NCBI GenBank assembly: GCA_023458855.1
Contig: JAEWWQ010000292.1
Coordinates: 1-13,987, forward strand
Source of the DNA: Bacillota bacterium
Lineage (GTDB): Bacteria; Bacillota; Clostridia; Lachnospirales; Lachnospiraceae
Direction of reading: 5' to 3'
DNA: 13,987 nucleotides
Shown piece after piece: positions 7,133 through 13,673 of the stretch. The notes below the pieces were generated by a model, which saw only the letters and a list, made by a program, of their open reading frames with translations, did no database searches and was not told where the DNA came from. Numbering within the stretch: the first letter of the stretch is position 1; the number at the start of each line of letters is the position of its first letter. The position numbers were made by a program, and so were the translations under genes.

Positions 7133-7569
7133 AGATTTCCACAAGAGGAAGATATGCAGTAAGGGTCATGCTGGATCTTGCTGCTAATAATACAGGGGAG
7201 TATATCAAGGTAAAGCAGATAGCTAAGCGGCAGGAAATATCAGAAAAATATCTGGAGCAAATCATAGCGATATTGAATAAGGCAGGATTTGTGAAGAGCG
7301 TGCGTGGTGCACAGGGTGGTTATAAGATTGCCAAGGATCCGAAACAATATACGGTCGGGATGATTCTGCGGCTGACAGAAGGCAGTTTATGTCCGGTGGC
7401 TTGTCTGGAAGACGAGACAAACGAGTGTGAGAGATGTGATACCTGTGAGACACTTAACGTATGGAAAGAACTGAACAGGGCGATTAATAATGTTGTGGAC
7501 AATGTTACCATTGCGGATTTGGTAGAAAACCAGCAGAAACGTCAGAAAACCATGAACTACACAATATGA
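7129..7569 (+). CDS. Rrf2-family regulator with five-cysteine cluster
   Basis: Small winged-helix repressor or sensor of 146 residues, the normal Rrf2 (IscR/CymR/NsrR) size. Residues 1-65 hold the HTH: MKISTRGRYAVR opening, ISEKYLEQIIAIL recognition helix and VRGAQGGY wing. A loop at 88-106 carries Cys88, Cys92, Cys100, Cys103 and Cys106 in the pattern CPVAC-x7-CERCDTC. IscR uses three such cysteines to hold a [2Fe-2S] cluster, whereas B. subtilis CymR lacks them, so an Fe-S cluster or thiol-based sensing is likely here but unproven. The ATG overlaps the stop of the C-S lyase by 4 bp. The likely target is its own promoter, where an inverted repeat lies between -35 and -10. A role in cysteine or Fe-S homeostasis is inferred from the partner gene. 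Confidence 0.93.
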   Translation: MKISTRGRYAVRVMLDLAANNTGEYIKVKQIAKRQEISEKYLEQIIAILNKAGFVKSVRGAQGGYKIAKDPKQYTVGMILRLTEGSLCPVACLEDETNECERCDTCETLNVWKELNRAINNVVDNVTIADLVENQQKRQKTMNYTI

Positions 7570-7588
7570 TGACACAGTCAGAAAAAAT

Positions 7589-7640
7589 AAATCCAAGAGC
7601 AGACAGGAGCAATAAGCTTTTTATCTGTTCTTGGATTTTT
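7589..7640. terminator. Bidirectional terminator between convergent genes
   Basis: A 15-bp stem pairs 7589-7603 with 7624-7638 (AAATCCAAGAGCAGA and its complement, one G-U wobble) around a 20-base loop. A T-run follows on the plus strand and an A-run (7582-7587) precedes it, so it can also serve the minus-strand GGDEF gene that ends at 7642. Confidence 0.85.
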
Positions 7641-7641
7641 G

Positions 7642-9255
7642 CTATTCCAGTGAACCGAATAATTTGGAGGCCTTCTTATTTATATACATCATAGAATCTG
7701 CGCGTTTCATCGTATCATTGAAATTGTGGTCTATCACTGGGTCAAAAGCGGCGTATCCGTATGCGATACTAGGTTCAAAAGATTCCGGAAGATCATGATA
7801 AAGCGACCAGGTCTCGTTAATGTGTGATAAGAGTTCTATAGCGGTATCTTTTAAAGAGACATCAAGCAGAATACAGAATTCATCTCCACCTATGCGGTAA
7901 CACTTACCGATAGAAGAAAAAGAGCTGCGGAGAATGGCAGAAGCGTCCTGTACGTAATTGTCACCATATTCGTGCCCAAAGATATCGTTGCATCTTTTAA
8001 GATTGTTCAGATCGCAGATAATGATAAAAGGATAATTTTTTGAAGCACGGATATCGGCAAGAGCTTCCATGTAAGCATTACGGTTGCGAAGTTTGGTCAG
8101 AAGATCGTAGTATGCCATCTTGCGGTATATTTCTGCTTCAGCGCCCCTTTTGACAAGACGGCTGATATTCTCGATGCCGGCAAATGCAGGAACAATGATA
8201 TATACGAGAAAAGTAATACGGCTTATAGCGCCATTGGAGGAAAAACCCATATAATAAGAAGAAAAATTAACGGTAATTCCCAAAATGACAAATCCGAAGC
8301 ATATAATATTTAATTTTAACAATTTATGGAAGGAATATCTGTGTATTTCAATAATTGTCAATATGAGAGTAGAGAAAACATATAGGAGAATGATAATATG
8401 TGTAATCCAGAGAGTCTCTGCAAAATCTGCGATATTCATGATCTGCAATGCTGTGCAGAGCAAGATATTTCCGATACTCAGGCAACAAAGTACTGACCAG
8501 ATGGGTGAATTTTTATTTTGGTACAGATTCCGGATAAACAGCAAAAACGGCAGTGGAATCAGCATACGCAATAGATAGGAAGCGTAAGAAAAAAGGATAT
8601 AATTAGAAAACAGAAAAATCGAAATCTGAGATTCACTCAGAGTATATAAGCCATAGGTAATTGAAAAAATTCCCAGATAAAATAAACAGCTGTCGATTTT
8701 TACGCTGCTTCGGTGAATATTGATCCAGTAAAAAATCAACACAATACCTATAATGATGGTAAGAATACAAAGCGCAAAGGATGGAAAGTGTTCTTTTAAC
8801 AATTGCATATATAAGGAAAGGGGAGAACCAAGTAAAAAGGAAGGAGTATTCTTGGCAGCCATCAGATAAGGAGAATTAAGATAGATTCTGATTTCCTGCC
8901 CTTCGGAATCATTAGGCAGACGAATATAGTGCCAGACAGAACCAGGGGTATGGCCAAATTCATTATTGCCTGCCATGTAGGAATAAATCAGAGTATCGTT
9001 AATTAATACTTCTACATTCTGATGCACTGTAAAAAAACCAAGATAGGTATCAATAGCTAATACACTTGGTAATACTTGACGTAAATCTTTAACATAAGGA
9101 TCAGTACTTTCATTCGTCAGATTATTTAAGGAAAATATCGGAAGTTCGGCTGAAGTCGTATATTTATAGTTCGTGAAGGTAACTCCGATGTAAATTAAAA
9201 AAATAGAACCTAACAGTACTATGAGTGCGTATAGATATGGTATTTTTTTATTCAT
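7642..9255 (-). CDS. Membrane-bound GGDEF diguanylate cyclase
   Basis: Predicted 537-residue signalling protein that makes cyclic di-GMP from two GTP. It begins with one membrane segment (about residues 7-27), then an extracytoplasmic part of about 130 residues, then several hydrophobic segments (about 158-365, six or seven helices) and a cytoplasmic GGDEF domain (about 375-537). This layout resembles 7TMR-DISM-type receptors, although the outer domain is not firmly assigned. The catalytic motif RIGGDEF is intact (GGDEF at residues 456-460, bases 7876-7890), as is the YYDLLTKLRNRNAY block that opens the domain, so activity is expected. An RxxD inhibitory site is not seen before the motif (SSIG at that place). 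The start has GGAGAT about 7 bases upstream on the minus strand. It is a single-gene unit; nothing nearby reveals its signal or effector. Confidence 0.93.
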   Translation of the reverse strand: MNKKIPYLYALIVLLGSIFLIYIGVTFTNYKYTTSAELPIFSLNNLTNESTDPYVKDLRQVLPSVLAIDTYLGFFTVHQNVEVLINDTLIYSYMAGNNEFGHTPGSVWHYIRLPNDSEGQEIRIYLNSPYLMAAKNTPSFLLGSPLSLYMQLLKEHFPSFALCILTIIIGIVLIFYWINIHRSSVKIDSCLFYLGIFSITYGLYTLSESQISIFLFSNYILFSYASYLLRMLIPLPFLLFIRNLYQNKNSPIWSVLCCLSIGNILLCTALQIMNIADFAETLWITHIIILLYVFSTLILTIIEIHRYSFHKLLKLNIICFGFVILGITVNFSSYYMGFSSNGAISRITFLVYIIVPAFAGIENISRLVKRGAEAEIYRKMAYYDLLTKLRNRNAYMEALADIRASKNYPFIIICDLNNLKRCNDIFGHEYGDNYVQDASAILRSSFSSIGKCYRIGGDEFCILLDVSLKDTAIELLSHINETWSLYHDLPESFEPSIAYGYAAFDPVIDHNFNDTMKRADSMMYINKKASKLFGSLE

Positions 9256-9442
9256 TGGATATCTCCATTAAGGTGACGGTGTGAATTCTTACTTTAATTG
9301 ACAATAACCACAATAATGAAAAGGGTTTCCTTATATTATATTTCAAATTATGTAAAAACTCAATTAAAAGTAAAATAATTGTCAAAAAATGTAGATGGAA
9401 AATGCTGGGTATTCATTAAAAACAAGAAAATGTGGAAGACAG

Positions 9443-9454
9443 GGACAAATGTCC
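9443..9454. promoter_or_regulatory. CRP/FNR-like palindrome GGACA-aa-TGTCC
   Basis: A perfect inverted repeat with 5-bp arms. Its centre (9448.5) is about 62-63 bases before the start implied by the extended -10 at 9497-9505, the classic spacing for a class I Crp-type activator site. The remains of a Crp-family gene lie directly downstream, which supports this reading. Which protein binds is unknown. Confidence 0.5.
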
Positions 9455-9496
9455 TAAAAAACTGGATTTTTCTCTAAAAAAGTGTAAAATAGTGTG

Positions 9497-9505
9497 TGAT
9501 ATAAG
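9497..9505 (+). promoter_or_regulatory. Extended -10 promoter of nucleoside phosphorylase/ECF operon
   Basis: TGaTATAAG is an extended -10 (TGnTATAAT-like). At the -35 position there is only an A-run, so the promoter would need an activator, matching the palindrome upstream. An alternative -10 is TAAAAT at 9485-9490. Confidence 0.45.
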
Positions 9506-9532
9506 ACACAATTCCTGTACTGACAGGTATAA

Positions 9533-9649
9533 GAACGAAGCGTGAACCGTATTTTAAAACAGCTGAAGGACGATGGCGTGATTGAAATCGCAAAGACGTA
9601 TGTAGTGGTAAAAGACTATAAAAGATTATTGACAGAGAAAGAAAAGTAG
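9533..9649 (+). pseudogene. C-terminal remnant of a Crp/Fnr-family regulator
   Basis: After an in-frame stop (9530-9532) the frame encodes 38 residues starting ERSVNRILKQLKDDGVIE and ending LLTEKEK. This is the recognition helix and wing of a Crp-type winged HTH (compare SRxTVSRxLKxLExxGLI). The cyclic-nucleotide-binding-type domain and the first half of the HTH are absent, and no other frame upstream restores them. A GTG at 9542 could start a 35-residue peptide, but no good ribosome binding site precedes it. The stop TAG overlaps the ribosome binding site of the next gene, as expected if a full regulator gene once headed this operon. I infer a deletion that removed most of the gene; a short functional peptide is less likely. 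Confidence 0.7.
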
Positions 9650-9659
9650 GAGGCGGAAC

Positions 9660-10421
9660 ATGTCGGAATTACAGGCACATATCAGACTATCAGAAAGTGA
9701 CAGTGCAAAATATGCGATTTTACCGGGCGATCCCGGAAGGATTGACAGAATCAAGGAATTCTTAACAGATGCCAGAGAGCTTGCATATAACCGGGAAATG
9801 AGAAGTGTAAGCGGTTATTATAAGGGCGTTAAAGTATTGGCAGTATCAACAGGAATGGGAGGTGCTTCGACTGGTATTACGGTAGAAGAATTACATAATA
9901 TCGGCGTTTCCTATATGATTCGTATCGGCAGCTGCGGGGCACTTGACAAGAAAATCAAATTAGGAGATCTGCTTCTGATTAATGGAGCAGTCAGGGATGA
10001 TGGCGCTTCTAAGACATATGTAGATGCAATCTATCCTGCAATTCCTGACACCCGGCTGTTGATGGCAACGATACAGGCTTCCGAAGAGAATCAAGTCCCA
10101 TTTTTTATTGGAAGGGCCAGAAGTCATGATAGTTTTTACACAGATCGTGAAGAAGAGATAGATGCTTACTGGGCTGCTAAAGGTATCCTGGGAGCAGATA
10201 TGGAGACTGCAGCACTATTTACAATTGGTGCATTAAGAGGTGTAAGAACAGCATCCATTCTGAATACCGTAGTTGAGTATGAGGAGGATCTGGAAAGCAA
10301 CATTAGTAACTATGTAGATGGAGAAACAAAAGTTAAGCAGGGAGAGAGAGATGAGATCTTAGTTGCGTTAGAGGCCTTTGTCTTAACGGAAAAAGAAAAT
10401 GGAGGAATGAGACATGAGTAA
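9660..10421 (+). CDS. Nucleoside phosphorylase (uridine phosphorylase-like, NP-I family)
   Basis: Cytoplasmic enzyme that splits a nucleoside with phosphate into a free base and ribose-1-phosphate (or deoxyribose-1-phosphate). The 253 residues match the hexameric NP-I family. Phosphate-site blocks GDPGR (residues 23-27) and RIGSCGAL (88-95), the STGMGGAS loop (63-70) and the ribose-site block GADMETAALF (178-187, Glu182) are present. In E. coli uridine phosphorylase Gln166 and Arg168 bind uracil; here the matching stretch reads FYTDREEEIDAY (159-170), so uracil-type recognition is not assured. The start ATG has AGGAGG 7-12 bases upstream. The gene overlaps the ECF S component by 8 bp, so both are likely translated together, implying that the phosphorylase acts on the imported compound or its product. 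Uridine phosphorylase is the best label; other nucleosides are possible. Confidence 0.85.
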   Translation: MSELQAHIRLSESDSAKYAILPGDPGRIDRIKEFLTDARELAYNREMRSVSGYYKGVKVLAVSTGMGGASTGITVEELHNIGVSYMIRIGSCGALDKKIKLGDLLLINGAVRDDGASKTYVDAIYPAIPDTRLLMATIQASEENQVPFFIGRARSHDSFYTDREEEIDAYWAAKGILGADMETAALFTIGALRGVRTASILNTVVEYEEDLESNISNYVDGETKVKQGERDEILVALEAFVLTEKENGGMRHE

Positions 10422-11025
10422 ATCAAACAAAGGATTATGGTCAATGAAATTCAACACAGCAACATTAGTATTAATACCGGCGGCGATTGGTATCAATTAT
10501 CTCGGCAAATTATTTGCAGGGCTGCTGAAATTACCACTCTGGTTAGATTCTATCGGAACTTGTCTGGCAGCAGTACTCGCAGGACCGATTGTAGGAGCAA
10601 TCTGTGGCGCAGCGAATAATATTATCTATGGGCTTACCATGGATCCAATCTCAACGGTATACGCATTAACCAATATTGCAATTGGTATCGTCGTTGGTAT
10701 TTTATCTTATAAAGGCGGCATGAAAAATATCAAAATGTCTATTATTACAGCGTTGATCACAGGTCTGGCAGCAGTTGTTGTATCAACACCGCTGAATATG
10801 ATATTCTGGGGCGGAACAACCGGAAATGTATGGGGAGATGCCCTGTATGCATGGGGAGTTGCCAATAATTTACCGGTATGGATTGCTTCTGCAATTGATG
10901 AAATTGTTGTGGATGTACCGGATAAGATTGCGGTAATCATCATTGTATTTTTGATCAATAAGAGCTTACCAAAGAGTTTAATTACTTTATACCAAAATGG
11001 AGACGAAGTACAAAGTTTAGATTAA
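10414..11025 (+). CDS. ECF transporter substrate-binding S component, substrate unknown
   Basis: Small integral membrane protein of 203 residues with about five or six hydrophobic helices (near 17-38, 48-73, 78-98, 107-132, 145-165 and 170-183). This is the size and shape of an energy-coupling-factor S component, which binds a micronutrient or nucleoside and topples in the membrane to release it. Distinctive parts are KLPLWLDSIGT (39-49), the GPIVGAICGAANNIIYGL stretch (57-74) and the SAIDEIVVDVPDK loop (159-171). It is followed by EcfT and two EcfA genes, a complete dedicated transporter. It overlaps the nucleoside phosphorylase by 8 bp, so a nucleoside or base substrate is the best inference. 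I do not recognise it as RibU, ThiT, BioY, FolT or another named S component. Confidence 0.8.
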   Translation: MSKSNKGLWSMKFNTATLVLIPAAIGINYLGKLFAGLLKLPLWLDSIGTCLAAVLAGPIVGAICGAANNIIYGLTMDPISTVYALTNIAIGIVVGILSYKGGMKNIKMSIITALITGLAAVVVSTPLNMIFWGGTTGNVWGDALYAWGVANNLPVWIASAIDEIVVDVPDKIAVIIIVFLINKSLPKSLITLYQNGDEVQSLD

Positions 11026-11044
11026 TGATTGCGAGGAAGAACAA

Positions 11045-11821
11045 TTGAAAAGTATTAGCTTATATGAAGAAAAGGGTTCCTTATTGAACAAACTTGCTCC
11101 TGAAAGTAAGATCTTATATATTATTGCAGCGCTTGTTATTCCTTATGTAATCGGAAGCAGATGGATTGGAGTTGGTTTTATAATAGCTAGTACCGTTCTG
11201 TTGTTATCTGCAAAGGTAATTCGAAAAACGTTACCAATACTCGGGGTATCAGGCTTTGTGCTGGTTACGGTTCTGCTGATCCAAGGCTTATTCCGGGCAG
11301 GTAATACGACGCCGGTTCTGGCACTTGGACCGGTAGTTTTCTATAAAGAGGGATTGCATTTTGCATTTGGGATAGTTGTAAATGTATTGAATATTTTATT
11401 GAGTTTTTGTGTACTGATTCTTACTACGAAGCCTTCCGATATGATTGAGAATTTTGTCCGGAAAGGATTTTCACCAAGATTCGGATATGTGTTCATTTCC
11501 GTATTTCAGATTATTCCGCAGATGACAGAGACAATGGCCACAATTACCGATGCACAACGAAGCAGGGGAATGGAGACAGAAGGCAATCTGTTTGTAAGAA
11601 TGAAAGCATTTATCCCATTGATTTCACCAGTGGTAATGAGTTCTCTGATTAATACCAAGGAGCGTGCACTGGCTTTGGAGGTAAGAGGATTTAACGCTAC
11701 GACAAAGAAAACTTTCTTAAATGATGAAAAGAAAATACCGGCAGATCAATATATTCAAATAGGTATTGTAATTGCCATTATAGCAGCGGCGGTCTGGAGG
11801 ATAGTATTATGGCTGGGATAG
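11045..11821 (+). CDS. ecfT: ECF transporter transmembrane component EcfT
   Basis: Membrane scaffold of 258 residues linking the S component to the two ATPases. The N-terminal amphipathic stretch KGSLLNKLAPESKILYII (10-27) is typical of EcfT, followed by about four or five membrane helices and two coupling helices with the family Arg motifs: AQRSRGM (170-176) and ALEVRGF (210-216), which sit in grooves of the ATPases. The start is a TTG at 11045, supported by GAGGAAGA (11033-11040) just upstream; the first ATG in frame would remove these N-terminal features. It lies 19 bases after the S component and overlaps the first ATPase by 13 bp. All key motifs are present, so it should be functional. 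Confidence 0.9.
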   Translation: MKSISLYEEKGSLLNKLAPESKILYIIAALVIPYVIGSRWIGVGFIIASTVLLLSAKVIRKTLPILGVSGFVLVTVLLIQGLFRAGNTTPVLALGPVVFYKEGLHFAFGIVVNVLNILLSFCVLILTTKPSDMIENFVRKGFSPRFGYVFISVFQIIPQMTETMATITDAQRSRGMETEGNLFVRMKAFIPLISPVVMSSLINTKERALALEVRGFNATTKKTFLNDEKKIPADQYIQIGIVIAIIAAAVWRIVLWLG

Positions 11822-12666
11822 AAATCGTACATTTAAAATATAAATACCCTTCAACCACAAAGCTTGTACTTGACGATATTTCATTTCAGATTGAGCCTGG
11901 TGAATTTATTGGTATCATCGGAAAAAATGAATCCGGAAAAAGCACATTGTGTCAGGCAATCGCGGGACTGGTGCCGAATTTCTATAAGGGTTCCTATGGC
12001 GGAAAAGTTATGGTCGGTAACATAGAAGTGAAGACTGTGGAAGTTGATGAGATGTGTAAAACAGTAGGCATTGTATTTCAGAATCCATTTAATCAGGTTA
12101 CAGGTTCCAAGCTTACAGTCTATGAAGAGATATCTTTTGGTCTCGAGAATATGGGGATTCCAAAAGAGGAAATGATAAAACGAATTGATGAGGCAATGGA
12201 ACTGCTGGATATCAGCAAGTATAAGGAGAGAAATCCTTTTGATTTATCTGGTGGACAGATGCAGAGGATGGCAATCGCCAGTATCATTGCCATGCAGCCA
12301 GAGGTCATTATACTGGATGAACCTACTTCACAATTGGATCCGCAGGGGCGTGAAGAAGTATTTCAGGCTGTTCAAAAGTTAAGTAAAAAAGGTATTACGA
12401 TTATTATGGTGGAACATAATATGGAAAAAATAGCGCAATACAGTGACCGTGTGGTATTGCTGCATGATGCAAAGCTGATTGCCGTCGATACACCGCAAAA
12501 AATCTTTTCCAGAGATGATCTTGAAGAACTCGGAGTTGAAGCTCCGGCATTTACTAAGATATGTAAGGGACTGGATTTGAAAAATGAAACAACAGGATGT
12601 TATCCGGTCACACTGGAAGAAGCAGGTGCACTACTTCATCCTATCGGTAGGGGAGGAAATAGGTAA
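11809..12666 (+). CDS. ecfA: ECF transporter ATPase EcfA (canonical signature)
   Basis: Cytoplasmic ABC ATPase, 285 residues, one half of the ECF motor. Motifs in order: Walker A GKNESGKS (38-45, with Glu in place of the usual Gly at position 41 but the GxxxxGKS frame kept), Q-loop Gln91 in QNPFNQ, signature LSGGQ (146-150), Walker B VIILDE (166-171), D-loop SQLD (174-177) and the H-switch His203. All are intact. The start overlaps the end of EcfT by 13 bp, and its own stop is directly followed by the ATG of the second ATPase. The region after residue 215 is the C-terminal extension typical of EcfA proteins, involved in dimerisation. It should pair with the next gene product. Confidence 0.92.
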   Translation: MAGIEIVHLKYKYPSTTKLVLDDISFQIEPGEFIGIIGKNESGKSTLCQAIAGLVPNFYKGSYGGKVMVGNIEVKTVEVDEMCKTVGIVFQNPFNQVTGSKLTVYEEISFGLENMGIPKEEMIKRIDEAMELLDISKYKERNPFDLSGGQMQRMAIASIIAMQPEVIILDEPTSQLDPQGREEVFQAVQKLSKKGITIIMVEHNMEKIAQYSDRVVLLHDAKLIAVDTPQKIFSRDDLEELGVEAPAFTKICKGLDLKNETTGCYPVTLEEAGALLHPIGRGGNR

Positions 12667-13470
12667 ATGAGTAAAGTTACGATTGAAATCAAAAATCTGC
12701 ATTTTTCTTATACCGAGAAGGAAGAGATATTAAAGGGTATGGATTTTATATTGGATGAGCGTTCCACTGCAATTATTGGTCAGAATGGTGCCGGAAAAAC
12801 GACATTTGTGAAGTTATTGAAAGGATTACTTCGTCCGACAAGTGGACAAATTCTCTTAAACGGTGCGGATATTGCTAACATGACAGTTGCACAGCTCGCA
12901 AAACATATTGGAATGGTATTCCAGAATCCAAACGATCAGATATTTAAGAATAAAGTAATTGATGAGATCATGTTTGGTCCGCTGCAGATTGGCATGAGTA
13001 AGAGTGAGGCAGAAAAGAAAGCAAAGGAAGCAATGGCATTTGTAGGAATTGAAGGCAGAGAAGAAGAAAATCCTTATGATCTTGGTTTATCTACGAGAAA
13101 ATTAGTTGCAATCGCATCTATTCTTGCGATGGATACGGAAGTCATTATTCTGGATGAGCCAACAATTGCGCAGGACTATGCCGGTAAAGAGAGAATTAAG
13201 CAGATTGTACGTAAGCTTCGAGCAGAAGGCAAACTGGTAATTACGATTATCCATGATATGGATTTTGTGGCGGATACGTTTGAAAGAGCAATTGTATTTG
13301 CAAGAGGAAAAGCAATTCTGGATGAGAATACCAAAAATGTGTTTTCCCAAAAGGATATTTTGGAACAGGCATATCTGGAGCAGCCGAATGTCACTAAATT
13401 GTGTCAAAGGCTAGGCTATGAGGAAATCTTTCTGACGACGGAGGAGTTCCTTGCACATCAAAGAGGCTGA
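12667..13470 (+). CDS. ecfA: ECF transporter ATPase EcfA' with degenerate signature
   Basis: Second ABC ATPase of the ECF motor, 267 residues. Walker A GQNGAGKT (38-45), Q-loop Gln86 (QNPNDQ), Walker B VIILDE (159-164) and H-switch His196 are intact. The ABC signature LSGGQ is replaced by LSTRK (141-145, bases 13087-13101) and the D-loop reads IAQD (167-170) instead of SxLD. In a head-to-tail heterodimer this signature completes the ATP site of the first ATPase, so that site may hydrolyse poorly while the other (Walker motifs of this protein with LSGGQ of the partner) is canonical. The ATG follows the previous stop directly, with a GGGGAGGAAATAGG ribosome binding region inside the upstream gene. 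It is the last gene before a terminator. Full length and unbroken; whether the signature change is family-wide or recent cannot be seen here. Confidence 0.9.
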   Translation: MSKVTIEIKNLHFSYTEKEEILKGMDFILDERSTAIIGQNGAGKTTFVKLLKGLLRPTSGQILLNGADIANMTVAQLAKHIGMVFQNPNDQIFKNKVIDEIMFGPLQIGMSKSEAEKKAKEAMAFVGIEGREEENPYDLGLSTRKLVAIASILAMDTEVIILDEPTIAQDYAGKERIKQIVRKLRAEGKLVITIIHDMDFVADTFERAIVFARGKAILDENTKNVFSQKDILEQAYLEQPNVTKLCQRLGYEEIFLTTEEFLAHQRG

Positions 13471-13516
13471 TAAGAAAATGAAGATATCAGATAGTAAAAA
13501 GAATAAGTAGAATTAC

Positions 13517-13550
13517 AAAAATCTGTGGTTGGCCGCCACAGATTTTTTTT
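13517..13550 (+). terminator. Rho-independent terminator of the ECF operon
   Basis: A perfect 12-bp stem pairs 13517-13528 (AAAAATCTGTGG) with 13536-13547 (CCACAGATTTTT) around the loop TTGGCCG, then a run of eight T. It lies 46 bases after the last ATPase stop and marks the end of the five-gene operon. Confidence 0.92.
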
Positions 13551-13673
13551 CCTCTATCGTATGAATCTGTACAAATATCTACCAGTAACAGACAAGAAAA
13601 AACCATTTTTTTGCCGGGAAGATATGGTATCATTAAGAAAATAGCCAAAATGAATGTTTCCATGAGGGTGCTT

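Larger units (their letters stand above)
9256..9532. other. Non-coding region upstream of the nucleoside/ECF operon
   Basis: A/T-rich region without a convincing gene. It holds the upstream region of the minus-strand GGDEF gene, an 8-bp inverted repeat TTGACAAT (9298-9305) / ATTGTCAA (9378-9385) with arms 72 bases apart, the palindrome at 9443-9454, an extended -10 near 9497-9505, and a small repeat CCTGT-actg-ACAGG (9514-9527) at the start of the presumed transcript. I found no clear promoter for the GGDEF gene. Confidence 0.5.

Noticed and set aside
8285..8578. 97-residue plus-strand frame inside the GGDEF gene
   Set aside because: It lies antisense to the membrane segments of a well-supported gene and shows no recognisable domain or translation start signal.
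9514..9527. CCTGT-actg-ACAGG as an attenuator or operator
   Set aside because: Arms are only 5 bp, no T-run follows, and it lies at the edge of a decaying gene, so chance is likely.
11920..11955. Damaged Walker A in the first EcfA (Glu at position 41)
   Set aside because: The essential GxxxxGKS pattern is complete (GKNESGKS); the substitution is at a variable position.
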